This document shows, piece after piece, positions 1 to 9,823 of a stretch of DNA of 64,000 nt. Each line of letters begins with the position of its first letter. Position 1 is the stretch's first letter. The stretch lies in NCBI GenBank assembly GCA_028689545.1, contig JAQVCX010000003.1, positions 1 through 64,000 of the forward strand, given 5' to 3'. The notes under the pieces were generated by a model. That model worked only from the letters and a program-made list of their open reading frames with translations, ran no database searches and had not been told where the DNA came from. The DNA comes from Parabacteroides sp. GTDB taxonomy: Bacteria; Bacteroidota; Bacteroidia; Bacteroidales; Tannerellaceae. The position numbers and the translations under genes are program-made.

Positions 1-1695
1 CACCGTTTCCCGGTCTATTTCACTCATTATTACCAGGCGCAGATCGGTTTCCTTTGCAACTGGAAAAAGCTGGCCTGCCTTATTCTCGTATTGGCTTTCG
101 GACTACCGATATTTTTATTGCCGGAGAAGATCGAGCCGGAAGAGAAGGATCTATCCGCGAGGGACTCTTTATGGATCGCTCGCTACAATGAGTTCGCGGC
201 GAAAGATATTTGGAAAGAAACGATAAAGCCTATCGTCGATAAGAGCTTAGGGGGAACCTTGCGCCTATTTGTCCAAAAGGTGTACGAGGGAAGTTATTTT
301 ACCCGGAATGAGGAAACGGTATTAAGTATCAGCGCTTCCATGCCGAACGGTACGACCCTAGACCAAATGAACCACTTGATCAACCGAATGGAGGCTTACT
401 TGAGTACCTATAAGGAAATACGGCAATTCCAGACCAGTATCTATAATGCACGCCAAGCCAGCATCAACGTCTATTTCACCCGTGAGAACGAGCGGAGTGG
501 TTTCCCCTACACCTTGAAAAGCCGGGTAATTAGCAAAGCGTTGGAGCTAGGTGGCGGAAGTTGGGGCGTATGGGGACTTATGGACCAAGGTTTCAGCAAC
601 GACGTACGTGAGAACGCGGGTTCTTTCCGCATCGAGATGTACGGATATAATTATGACGAGCTGTATGAATGGGCGGAGAAACTACGGGAGAAATTGCTTA
701 CCTATCGCCGTATCAAGGAGGTATTGATCAATTCAGAGTTCTCTTGGTGGAAGGATGATTATCAGGAATTTTACTTTAACCTGAATAAAGCCCGTATGGC
801 ACAAGCGGATATATTGCCGATCGACTTATTCGCTTCTATCCGCCCCGTTTTCGGTAAAGATATCTATGCGGGTACCATTGTCGTTGATAACGAGACGGAA
901 AAGCTAAAGCTCTCTTCCCGCCAATCAAAGGAGTTCGATATCTGGAGTATGCAATATGTACCTCAATCCATTCGTGATAAATCCTATAAGTTATCCGAAC
1001 TCGCTACCGTCGAGAAAAGCCAGACCCCTCAACAGATAGCGAAAGTAAACCAGCAATACAGGCTTTGCCTGCAATATGAATATATCGGCGCTTCCTCACA
1101 AGGCGAGAAGATACAGAAAAGGGAACTCAGGGAGTTCAACCAAATCTTGCCTATGGGATATACGGCGAAAGCGGAAAAGAGCTATTGGTCGTGGGATCAG
1201 AAGGACAATAAACAATACGCGTTATTGTTCTTGATCATCATCATTATTTTCTTCACCACCAGTATCTTGTTCAATTCCTTGAAACAACCGCTGGCGGTCA
1301 TCTTTGTCATTCCGATCTCTTATATCGGGGTATTCCTGACCTTCTATTGGTTCAAGCTGAACTTCGATCAAGGTGGGTTCGCCTCCTTCGTCTTATTATG
1401 CGGTATCACGGTAAACGCCAGTATCTATATCTTAAACGAATATAACCAAATTCGGGAACGGATACCCGCTATCTCCCCAATCCGTGCTTATCTAAAGGCA
1501 TGGAACGCCAAGATCACCCCGATATTCCTAACCGTTATATCGACCATACTCGGATTTATCCCGTTCATGCTCGGTACCGATAAAGAAGCCTTTTGGTTCC
1601 CGCTCGCCGCCGGAACAATAGGCGGCCTCATCATGTCCATCCTAGGCATCTTCCTTTATTTGCCGATATTTACGCTGAAGAAAGGACAGCGTTAA
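1..1695 (+). CDS. RND-family efflux transporter permease, C-terminal part (truncated by window start)
   Basis: Frame is open from base 1 (HRFPVYFTHYYQAQIGFLCNWKK...), the listed start at 91 is an internal TTG; C-terminal hydrophobic helices and 'GGFASFVLLCGITVNASIYILNEYNQIRE' / 'AWNAKITPIFLTVISTILGFIPFMLG' are typical of AcrB/CusA-type permeases. Confidence 0.85.
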   Translation, partial: HRFPVYFTHYYQAQIGFLCNWKKLACLILVLAFGLPIFLLPEKIEPEEKDLSARDSLWIARYNEFAAKDIWKETIKPIVDKSLGGTLRLFVQKVYEGSYFTRNEETVLSISASMPNGTTLDQMNHLINRMEAYLSTYKEIRQFQTSIYNARQASINVYFTRENERSGFPYTLKSRVISKALELGGGSWGVWGLMDQGFSNDVRENAGSFRIEMYGYNYDELYEWAEKLREKLLTYRRIKEVLINSEFSWWKDDYQEFYFNLNKARMAQADILPIDLFASIRPVFGKDIYAGTIVVDNETEKLKLSSRQSKEFDIWSMQYVPQSIRDKSYKLSELATVEKSQTPQQIAKVNQQYRLCLQYEYIGASSQGEKIQKRELREFNQILPMGYTAKAEKSYWSWDQKDNKQYALLFLIIIIIFFTTSILFNSLKQPLAVIFVIPISYIGVFLTFYWFKLNFDQGGFASFVLLCGITVNASIYILNEYNQIRERIPAISPIRAYLKAWNAKITPIFLTVISTILGFIPFMLGTDKEAFWFPLAAGTIGGLIMSILGIFLYLPIFTLKKGQR

Positions 1696-1747
1696 ACAAG
1701 AATACGTATCTTTAGCGGATAAATTGTTTATCTAATTCACTAAACTT

Positions 1748-3094
1748 ATGAGACACATAAATTATTTAGTATTGCTGCTGGGGGCTTGCTGCGTGGGGGC
1801 TTGCAGTTCCCCGGAAAAGGGCACAAAAGAGGCTTATCCGATGTTCTGGACTTGGATGGATTACCGGCCCGGAATGAATTTCGATTCCATCTGCACGGTA
1901 ATGAACGAGGTAGGGATAGACGGTGTCATGCTAAACGCCCCTACTCCGGATGATTACCGCATCGCTATCCCCATCGCCCAGAAACAGGGGATAGAGGTCT
2001 ACGCCTGGTTATGGACGATGAATCTGGAACACGACCGAGACGCTATCTTAAAAGAACATCCCGAATGGTTCAGCGTAAACCGCGACGGACAAAGCTTGGC
2101 CGATACCACCGCCTACGTGAATTACTACAAATTCATGTGTCCCGCCCTTCCTGAGGTACGGGAGTTTATCAAGAAGAAAATCGAGGCTTACTGCGAGGTA
2201 GAGGGTTTGAACGGTATCGCTATCGATTATCACCGCTTCGTGGATGTCATCCTCCCCACCACCCTTTGGCCGAGATACGGTATCGTGCAAGACCAAGAAT
2301 ATCCGCAATGGGATTTTGGTTATCACCCGGCTATGATCGAGAAGTTCAAGACCGCTTACGGATATGACCCACGCGAGCAGGAAGATCCCTCGCAAGATGA
2401 GAAATGGCTCCAGTTCCGTTGCGACCAGATCACGGAGGTGGCCAACATGATCGCCGAGGTGGTTCACTCGCATGGCAAGAAGATGGCGGCCTCCCCGTTC
2501 CCAACGCCCAAGATGGCATCCAAGATGGTTCGCCAGGACTGGGGTAAATGGAACTTGGATATTGTGTTCCCGATGGTATATCACAACTTCTATACGAAAG
2601 ATATCAGCTTCGTATCCGACTGTATGATCGAGGACGCGCGGGATAAGAACCCGAATACCACGCTATATTGCGGATTGATGGCGGGCGACGACATACAGGA
2701 GGCGATGAACGCCGCGCTCAATCATGGGGCGGAAGGTGTCGCCATATTTACGGTATCCTCTTTGCGCACGCCGGAACAACGGGCCTTGTTTCGCGCCTAT
2801 ACGGATAGCATCCGTGCGGCCCGTACACAGAACAACGGGGTGAACCCGGCCTTGGTCAAGAACCCGAAAGTAACCGATCCGTTCGAGAACATGCGTATCC
2901 TTGGCATGATCAACGCGAAGATCCAAGAACTAGCCAACGTCCCTACGCCCAACATCGCCGACTATAAACTGGTGAAAGAGCAAGGAGCCACGAAATACTA
3001 CGAGGTAAAAGAGCTGAACACGGGGAAGACCTTCTGCGTAGACTTCTACTTCTACGGAGGTATTCTTTCAGGATGGAACGTGACGGAGAAATAA
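1748..3094 (+). CDS. Lipoprotein with glycosyl-hydrolase-like (GHL10/COG1649-type) TIM-barrel domain
   Basis: Lipobox LGACCVGACSS; 'GIDGVMLNAPTPDDYRIAIPIAQKQGIEVYAWLWTMN' and 'EGLNGIAIDYHRFVDV' barrel-type motifs. Confidence 0.6.
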   Translation: MRHINYLVLLLGACCVGACSSPEKGTKEAYPMFWTWMDYRPGMNFDSICTVMNEVGIDGVMLNAPTPDDYRIAIPIAQKQGIEVYAWLWTMNLEHDRDAILKEHPEWFSVNRDGQSLADTTAYVNYYKFMCPALPEVREFIKKKIEAYCEVEGLNGIAIDYHRFVDVILPTTLWPRYGIVQDQEYPQWDFGYHPAMIEKFKTAYGYDPREQEDPSQDEKWLQFRCDQITEVANMIAEVVHSHGKKMAASPFPTPKMASKMVRQDWGKWNLDIVFPMVYHNFYTKDISFVSDCMIEDARDKNPNTTLYCGLMAGDDIQEAMNAALNHGAEGVAIFTVSSLRTPEQRALFRAYTDSIRAARTQNNGVNPALVKNPKVTDPFENMRILGMINAKIQELANVPTPNIADYKLVKEQGATKYYEVKELNTGKTFCVDFYFYGGILSGWNVTEK

Positions 3095-3116
3095 ATACTT
3101 GATAAGAGCTATCTTT

Positions 3117-3154
3117 ATGCGACCTGCCTCGTAAATCCACAAGGCAGGTCGCAT
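3117..3154 (+). terminator. Terminator-like hairpin ATGCGACCTGCCT...AGGCAGGTCGCAT
   Basis: 13-bp perfect inverted repeat 23 nt after the stop of the upstream gene; no strong U tract. Confidence 0.55.
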
Positions 3155-3240
3155 GCGTAAACACTCCTATTCCAAAACATAAGAACAAATCAGTTGGAGC
3201 TACCGGCTTAATTGCCCATTCCTTCCTAAAGAGACCTCCG

Positions 3241-3322
3241 TTTCCATAGCAGGACACTGTAGTGTCCACTAATGGACACTACAGTGTCCTGCTATGGAAA
3301 CGGCAGTGTCCTACTATGGAAA
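3241..3322. repeat. Intergenic inverted/direct repeat cluster A
   Basis: Perfect 27-bp inverted repeat TTTCCATAGCAGGACACTGTAGTGTCC-ACTAAT-GGACACTACAGTGTCCTGCTATGGAAA (3241-3300) followed by a third partial copy CAGTGTCCTACTATGGAAA. Confidence 0.9.
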
Positions 3323-3387
3323 TTAGAGGAAACTATAATAGACTTATAAGCAAGATCTTATATCATACCTATTCTTCTCCTAAATTT

Positions 3388-5118
3388 CTAGGAAAAACAT
3401 CCTGGAGTCACCTCCCAGCACTTCCATCCCTTGTTGGCACAGATATATACAATGTAGGAACGGACATGATAGAGAGGGAACTTCTCGTTGGTATCCTTGG
3501 CGTAGGCGAGTACTTGCGCCACGTCCTCGGGACGGGGATCGTTGAGCGCCAGCATGCGCTCCGCCTCTTTCGCCTTGAAATACTTAAACTCCACCAACCG
3601 GTCATCCTTGTAATAGTCCGTACCGGGGATACCGGTCATCTCGAAATCGGAACGGCCCGCCGAATTGTTCTGCTCTATGGCAAACGTATAGCAGCTGCTC
3701 AGGTAACGGGAACAAAGCTCGAAGAAGGAGCAGCGGATGAAATTCTCGTTGATCTTGTCGAACACCTGCGCCGGAAACTGCCCGAGGTATTGCTCGAAGT
3801 AGTTTTGCACGAGCGACTCGAAACGACGCTCTTCCGTGAAACGCTCGTAAGTGGGAACATAGCGTTGGGCGTTTCCCTCTATATGATTCATCTCGTTGTA
3901 ATAGTCCATGTAGATGCTGCGCATCGTGAGGTTGGGTAGCACCATGCGGTAATTATTCCGCAGCGTGGTCATGCCCAGATAAAAGAGGCTGATAGGATAG
4001 AAGTTCTTGTCGAAGAATTTCCGCTTGTTGAACTTGCTGGACAGGTCGGAAACGTTGTAGGACAACTCATTGTCGATCACCAACGCGTCCAGCATCTCCT
4101 TGGCGTTCTCAAGGGAAAGAGTCAGACGACGAATCCAACCGATATCCGTACGCAGGTTCTCATCCACCAGCTCACTAGGGATCATGCCTTTGCGAACAGC
4201 GAATTTCTTGAGGAAATAGGTCAGGATGGTGGAGTTGAACAAGGGCTCAGTTTCTGGTAAGAAGCGGTAGCCATCGTAATTGTTTACGATCAGTTCCCAA
4301 ATTTCCTCGAACCTCTCCTGTCCCTCGGTATATTTATCGAGCACATAACGTAAGTAAGCGGTTGCTTCATCATACGTAAATCCCAGCATATTCAGAAAAT
4401 CCGGTTCCAGTGTCAAGATCTCCGCTATATTATACCCGCTTGTCAAATCGTCCATCGTGACAGGAAGCACTCCCGTGCAGAAACACGTACGGATACTACC
4501 TTCGCCGATACCCGCCTTGATCACCTTAAAGAAAGTACGCAGGAAACTATCCTTCGTGGTTACCTGCTCATAGAGCGGATCCTTGTAGGCCGTCAACAAC
4601 TGATTGGTGAAATTATCGTACTCATCGATCAGCACATACACTTTAGGCAGTCCATGCTCGCGGACGTATCCCAAGACCTCCTCAAGCATCTGGGAAGCAT
4701 CATCACGGCTAGAGAACTGAAAGTCCTTGAACACGTCACGGTTATGCGTCACCATAATTTCCACCGGAGAACAGTTCAAACGATTGAAGTTACACTCCAG
4801 CCCTTCCATGTCATCGGCCATCACCATCTTGGAGAAATCATAGCGCACGATCATATAACGATTATGTTCCTCCGTCGGGTGCTCCCCGATCCAAGTCCCG
4901 CCAAAGAGTTCCTCGAACCGGCCGGCCTTGGTGCGGTCGTAGTAACACGCCAAGGTAGAGACAAACAAGCTCTTGCCGAAACGCCGGGGGCGGAGGAAAA
5001 CAGGGGCTTTATAATCTTCCAAGCCCGGGATAAAATCGGTCTTGTCCACATAGTAGAAATCACGTTCACGCATTTCTACGAAATCTGCCACCGCATAAGG
5101 AATCGTTATTCGTGCCAT
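3388..5118 (-). CDS. AAA-ATPase-like / PD-(D/E)XK nuclease-domain protein
   Basis: N-term 'FVEMRERDFYYVDKTDFIPGLEDYKAPVFLRPRRFGKSLFVSTLACYYD' and C-term 'GRSDFEMTGIPGTDYYKDDRLVEFKYFK' are characteristic of the AAA-ATPase_like/PDDEXK_9 family common in Bacteroidetes. Confidence 0.85.
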   Translation of the reverse strand: MARITIPYAVADFVEMRERDFYYVDKTDFIPGLEDYKAPVFLRPRRFGKSLFVSTLACYYDRTKAGRFEELFGGTWIGEHPTEEHNRYMIVRYDFSKMVMADDMEGLECNFNRLNCSPVEIMVTHNRDVFKDFQFSSRDDASQMLEEVLGYVREHGLPKVYVLIDEYDNFTNQLLTAYKDPLYEQVTTKDSFLRTFFKVIKAGIGEGSIRTCFCTGVLPVTMDDLTSGYNIAEILTLEPDFLNMLGFTYDEATAYLRYVLDKYTEGQERFEEIWELIVNNYDGYRFLPETEPLFNSTILTYFLKKFAVRKGMIPSELVDENLRTDIGWIRRLTLSLENAKEMLDALVIDNELSYNVSDLSSKFNKRKFFDKNFYPISLFYLGMTTLRNNYRMVLPNLTMRSIYMDYYNEMNHIEGNAQRYVPTYERFTEERRFESLVQNYFEQYLGQFPAQVFDKINENFIRCSFFELCSRYLSSCYTFAIEQNNSAGRSDFEMTGIPGTDYYKDDRLVEFKYFKAKEAERMLALNDPRPEDVAQVLAYAKDTNEKFPLYHVRSYIVYICANKGWKCWEVTPGCFS

Positions 5119-5413
5119 AAGCTTTCTTTTTTCTAATTATGGAAACAAATATAGAAATAAAAAGTGAGATAATGTTCAATCATTTAATCCGAGAAACACC
5201 ACGATGGCAAAGCACTGGCAATGAAACTTTCTATTCATCAACGCTTTGATGTACCATTTTAGGAATTCAGTATGGAAAGCGTGTAGCAAAGCGGTCAGCC
5301 CTAGTCTTGGACGTATTGATCCTCGAAGTGCAGGGGCTGAAAAAAAACAAAACAGTTTCTTAGGCAGAAACCATAAAGAAGTATATTTTTGTATCAAATC
5401 AAATCATAAAGCC

Positions 5414-6202
5414 ATGATTGTACATGATATGTCAGCAGAGAACAAGTTGCAAGAACTAAAAACAGATTATTGGAGACTAATTCCCAAGATCGAAATGGCG
5501 GCTGAATCCTATGCGCGGGATGCATGCAAGATCATTTGTTCGAAATTGTTGCGCAGATATCCCATCGCCCCCCGTCACTTAACATTTAAGAGCCAAAACA
5601 ACAACCATTGGACGTTGGCGCTTTCCATCCAATGCAACATGGTAGCCAGCCTAACTTATATCACGATACCCGGTGTCAAAAACACATATATATCCTTTTA
5701 TTCCAACGCGAGGAACCGTCACTCCGCACGTGAGTTCACCCACCATTTCATCCAACGCTACAAGGAACGCTTGTTGATTCCGAATGGTCTCGATCTATCG
5801 GGCGGAAACGTAATAGAAGACTATTTATGGAGAACCGGGAACGCTATTGAATACGATGTCGATGAAAACCTGACCTACTCCGTATCCAGACATGGTTTCG
5901 CCATTATTCACCCCCTCATACCTCACTATTTCTTAATGAAGACCTATATAGCCAAAGACGAGACATTTAGCAAAAACAAAGCCAATTTCAGCGATCAAGT
6001 GGCCAGCGTATTGAATCTTTACCTGTTTTTGAGCGAAAACCGCTTCCAACTGACCTACGAGATCGTGGAAGAGCAATTTCGCAAATGCGAGCATATCGAC
6101 GAGACATTCATGGAGGCTTATGCCAAAAAATTCAGACCTAACCGTCCGGTCAATTACGATGACATCAATGCTTTCTGCCGAGAGGAATTCGGTCATACCT
6201 AA
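5414..6202 (+). CDS. Hypothetical protein
   Basis: ORF 5246-6202; likely start at ATG 5414 (MIVHDMSAENKLQELK...); no family recognised. Confidence 0.55.
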   Translation: MIVHDMSAENKLQELKTDYWRLIPKIEMAAESYARDACKIICSKLLRRYPIAPRHLTFKSQNNNHWTLALSIQCNMVASLTYITIPGVKNTYISFYSNARNRHSAREFTHHFIQRYKERLLIPNGLDLSGGNVIEDYLWRTGNAIEYDVDENLTYSVSRHGFAIIHPLIPHYFLMKTYIAKDETFSKNKANFSDQVASVLNLYLFLSENRFQLTYEIVEEQFRKCEHIDETFMEAYAKKFRPNRPVNYDDINAFCREEFGHT

Positions 6203-6253
6203 CATTCATATGATGTCTTGGCGAAAAACCGGCAAATTAATATGCCTTCAAAA

Positions 6254-6284
6254 TTTGTTCTTTCAAACAAAACTTATACCTTTG
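6254..6284 (+). promoter_or_regulatory. Bacteroidetes-type promoter (-33 TTTG, 19 nt, -7 TACCTTTG)
   Basis: TTTG at 6254-6257, TACCTTTG at 6277-6284, spacing 19 nt, matching TTTG-N19-21-TAnnTTTG. Confidence 0.6.
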
Positions 6285-6306
6285 CCGAAATTTCTGAAGA
6301 GAGCAC

Positions 6307-6411
6307 ATGACGAACAAGACACATAAGGACAATCCGAAGTTCTATTCCGGTTATATGTCGGAGGTTGAGGCTCTTTTCTCTATTTTACGGGATTATAATT
6401 TGGTTATATAA
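6307..6411 (+). CDS. Putative 34-aa small protein MTNKTHKDNPKFYSGYMSEVEALFSILRDYNLVI
   Basis: ATG preceded by purine-rich GAAGAGAG; own promoter upstream and intrinsic terminator immediately downstream. Confidence 0.45.
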   Translation: MTNKTHKDNPKFYSGYMSEVEALFSILRDYNLVI

Positions 6412-6412
6412 G

Positions 6413-6446
6413 ATGCGTTGGTTACTTTTACTAACGCATTTTTTTT
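6413..6446 (+). terminator. Intrinsic terminator ATGCGTTGGT-loop-ACTAACGCAT-TTTTTT
   Basis: 10-bp stem with one G-U pair, followed by a T tract. Confidence 0.8.
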
Positions 6447-6528
6447 GCGCCCGTCAGTACGGTGATATAATATATAAGGTATAACATTCTATAAAATCAT
6501 TATAACAAATAAAACAACCCAAATTACT

Positions 6529-9500
6529 ATGTCGAAAAGTGATATCAAAAAGGTGATTGTTCTGGGCTCGGGTGCCCTGAAGATCGGACAAGCCGGGGAG
6601 TTTGACTACTCTGGTTCGCAAGCGTTAAAGGCTCTGAAAGAAGAAGGGATCAGTACCGTATTGCTAAATCCGAACATCGCGACGATCCAAACATCCGAGG
6701 GAGTAGCCGATAAGGTGTATTTCTTGCCTATCACTCCTTACTTCGTGGAGGAAGTTATCAAAAAAGAACAACCGGACGGAATCCTATTGGCGTTTGGCGG
6801 CCAGACCGCTTTGAACTGCGGTACTCAACTTTACACCAGCGGTACGTTGGCTAAATACGACGTGAAAGTATTGGGTACATCCGTTGAGGCTATCATGTAC
6901 ACCGAGGACCGTGACCTATTTGTTAAGAAACTGAATGAGATAGAAGTGAAGACCCCGATCAGCCAAGCCGTAGAAAGCATGGAAGATGCCGTGGCTGCCG
7001 CTTACAAGATCGGTTTCCCGATAATGATCCGTTCCGCTTACGCACTAGGTGGTATGGGTAGTGGTATTTGCAAGGACGAGGCCGAGCTTCGCACGTTGGC
7101 GGAAAGCGCCTTCGCTTACTCATCCCAGATCTTGGTCGAGGAATCGTTGAAGGGTTGGAAAGAGATCGAGTTCGAGGTGATCCGCGACAAGAACGACCAC
7201 TGCTTCACGGTAGTGAGTATGGAGAACGTTGACCCGCTAGGCGTACACACCGGCGAGAGTATCGTAGTAGCTCCGACTTGCTCCCTGACAGAAAAAGAAT
7301 TAGACCTGTTGAAGGAACTTTCTACCAAGACGATCCGCCACTTAGGTATCGTGGGTGAATGTAATATCCAATACGCTTTCAACTCCGAGACTTGCGATTA
7401 CCGCGTGATCGAGGTGAACGCTCGTTTGAGCCGTTCTTCCGCCTTGGCATCCAAGGCCAGCGGTTATCCATTGGCTTTCGTCGCCGCGAAGTTGGCGTTG
7501 GGCTACGGATTGGACGAGATCGGCGAGATGGGTACCCCAAACTCCGCGTACAAAGCGCCGGAGGTAGATTATATGATCGTGAAGATCCCTCGTTGGGACT
7601 TGACGAAGTTCGTGGGTGTCAGCCGCCAGATCGGTTCCAGCATGAAATCCGTCGGCGAGATCATGTCTATCGGTAAGAGCTTCGAGGAGATCATGCAGAA
7701 GGGTCTTCGTATGATCGGACAAGGCATGCATGGTTTCGTAGGAAATAACGACATCACCTTCGACAATCTGGACGAGGAGTTGGCGAACCCTACCGACTTG
7801 CGTATCTTCGCCGTGGCACAAGCCCTGGAACAAGGATATAGCGTAGACAAGATACATGAGTTGTCAAAGATCACACGCTGGTTCTTGGAAGGCTTAAAGA
7901 ATATCGTGGATTACGCCCAGGTATTGAAAGGTTACAACAAGATCGAGGATCTTCCGGAGGATGTATTGAAAGAGGCGAAACGCCTTGGTTTCTCAGACTT
8001 CCAGATCGCTCGTTACGTAGAGGACCCGGAAGGCAATATGGAGAAAGAGAATATCCGCGTACGTAACTTGCGTAAGAAAATGGGCATTCTCCCTACCGTG
8101 AAACGTATCAACACGATCGCTTCCGAGCATCCGGAATTGACCAACTATCTATATATGACTTACGACGGAACACCGCACGATATCACCTACTACCCGAATG
8201 AGAAAAACGTGATTATCTTGGGTTCCGGGGCTTATCGTATCGGCTCGTCCGTTGAGTTCGACTGGTGTTCGGTGAATGCCGCCCAAACCGCTCGTAAGCT
8301 AGGTTACAAATCGATCATGATCAACTATAACCCGGAGACCGTATCCACCGACTACGATATGTGCGACCGCCTTTACTTCGACGAGCTTTCGTTCGAGCGT
8401 GTGCTAGACGTGATCGATCTGGAATTGCCGAAGGGTGTGATCGTCTCCGTAGGTGGACAGATCCCGAACAACTTGGCGATGAAACTGTACCGCCAGAATG
8501 TTCCGGTATTGGGTACTTCCCCGCTATCGATCGACCGTGCCGAGAACCGTCATAAATTCTCCGCAATGTTGGATTCGCTAAGTATCGACCAACCTCGTTG
8601 GGCGGAGCTTACCAGCATGGAAGAGATCGACGCGTTTATCGAGAAAGTAGATTTCCCGATCTTGATCCGTCCGTCTTACGTATTGTCCGGTGCGGCTATG
8701 AACGTTTGCCATACGAAAGAGCAGATGATCGAGTTCTTGGATTTGGCCGCTAAGGTTTCCAAAGAATATCCGGTGGTCGTATCCGAGTTTATGCAAGGAA
8801 CGAAAGAGATCGAGTTCGACGCTGTCGCTATGAATGGCGAGGTGGTTGAGTACGCTATCTCCGAGCATATCGAGTTCGCCGGTGTTCACTCCGGTGACGC
8901 TACCTTGGTGTTCCCGGCTCAGAAGATTTACTTCGAGACAGCCCGCCGTATCAAGAAAGTAAGCAAGATGATCGCTAAGGAATTAAATATCAGCGGTCCG
9001 TTCAATATCCAGTTCTTGGCGAAGAATAACTTCGTGAAAGTAATCGAATGTAACTTACGTGCCTCACGTAGCTTCCCGTTTGTATCTAAAGTATTGAAAC
9101 GCAACTTTATCGAGACAGCTACCCGCATCATGCTGGACGCTCCGTACACGCAACCGGATAAGAGCGCGTTCGATATCGACTGGATCGGCATCAAGGCTTC
9201 CCAGTTCTCATTCGCCCGTCTGCACAAGGCAGACCCCGTATTAGGCGTGGACATGAGCTCTACCGGCGAGGTAGGTTGTATCGGCGACGATTTCAACGAG
9301 GCTTTACTTTCCGCTATGATCGCCGTAGGCAACAGTATTCCTAAGAAGAACATTTTAGTATCTTCCGGTGCCGCCAAAAGCAAGGTTGATTTATTGGAGC
9401 CTTGCCGTATGCTAGATGCCAAAGGATACACGATCTATGGTACGCACGGAACCGCCAAGTTCCTAAACGATAACGGAATCAAGGCTACAACCGTTTGCTG

Positions 9501-9747
9501 GCCGGATGAGGAAGGCGATTTGAACATCATGGATATGTTCAGCAAGCATGCTTTCGAACTGGTAGTAAATATCCCGAAAGATCATAGCAAACGTGAGTTG
9601 ACGAATGGATACAAGATCCGCCGTGCGGCAATCGACCATAACATTCCATTGATCACAAACGCACGTCTGGCTAGCGCCTTTATCGACGCTTTCTGCAATA
9701 TGAACGTAGAAGATATACAGATTAAGAGCTGGCAAGAGTACAAGTAA
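6529..9747 (+). CDS. carB: Carbamoyl-phosphate synthase large subunit
   Basis: 1072 aa, duplicated ATP-grasp halves ('KKVIVLGSGALKIGQAGEFDYSGSQALKALKEEG', 'NVIILGSGAYRIGSSVEFDWCSVNAA') and C-terminal MGS-like domain. Confidence 0.97.
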   Translation: MSKSDIKKVIVLGSGALKIGQAGEFDYSGSQALKALKEEGISTVLLNPNIATIQTSEGVADKVYFLPITPYFVEEVIKKEQPDGILLAFGGQTALNCGTQLYTSGTLAKYDVKVLGTSVEAIMYTEDRDLFVKKLNEIEVKTPISQAVESMEDAVAAAYKIGFPIMIRSAYALGGMGSGICKDEAELRTLAESAFAYSSQILVEESLKGWKEIEFEVIRDKNDHCFTVVSMENVDPLGVHTGESIVVAPTCSLTEKELDLLKELSTKTIRHLGIVGECNIQYAFNSETCDYRVIEVNARLSRSSALASKASGYPLAFVAAKLALGYGLDEIGEMGTPNSAYKAPEVDYMIVKIPRWDLTKFVGVSRQIGSSMKSVGEIMSIGKSFEEIMQKGLRMIGQGMHGFVGNNDITFDNLDEELANPTDLRIFAVAQALEQGYSVDKIHELSKITRWFLEGLKNIVDYAQVLKGYNKIEDLPEDVLKEAKRLGFSDFQIARYVEDPEGNMEKENIRVRNLRKKMGILPTVKRINTIASEHPELTNYLYMTYDGTPHDITYYPNEKNVIILGSGAYRIGSSVEFDWCSVNAAQTARKLGYKSIMINYNPETVSTDYDMCDRLYFDELSFERVLDVIDLELPKGVIVSVGGQIPNNLAMKLYRQNVPVLGTSPLSIDRAENRHKFSAMLDSLSIDQPRWAELTSMEEIDAFIEKVDFPILIRPSYVLSGAAMNVCHTKEQMIEFLDLAAKVSKEYPVVVSEFMQGTKEIEFDAVAMNGEVVEYAISEHIEFAGVHSGDATLVFPAQKIYFETARRIKKVSKMIAKELNISGPFNIQFLAKNNFVKVIECNLRASRSFPFVSKVLKRNFIETATRIMLDAPYTQPDKSAFDIDWIGIKASQFSFARLHKADPVLGVDMSSTGEVGCIGDDFNEALLSAMIAVGNSIPKKNILVSSGAAKSKVDLLEPCRMLDAKGYTIYGTHGTAKFLNDNGIKATTVCWPDEEGDLNIMDMFSKHAFELVVNIPKDHSKRELTNGYKIRRAAIDHNIPLITNARLASAFIDAFCNMNVEDIQIKSWQEYK

Positions 9748-9782
9748 TCAAAATTTGATTATATTTGCATGTGTGTAATATA

Positions 9783-9809
9783 AGAGACAAGGCTTAATGC
9801 CTTGTCTCT
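9783..9809. terminator. Hairpin AGAGACAAGGC-ttaat-GCCTTGTCTCT downstream of carB
   Basis: 11-bp perfect stem, 5-nt loop. Confidence 0.6.
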
Positions 9810-9823
9810 ATAGTTTAAAGACC

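Noticed and set aside
3241-3322. CRISPR array
   Set aside because: Units are adjacent and inverted with no regular spacers; no cas genes seen.
3262-3939. 225-aa + strand ORF
   Set aside because: Antisense to the AAA/PD-(D/E)XK gene and begins in repeat cluster A.
3388-5118. Antiphage defence system
   Set aside because: AAA-ATPase_like/PDDEXK_9 proteins are highly multiplied in Bacteroidetes and no partner defence genes are adjacent, so a defence call is not supported.
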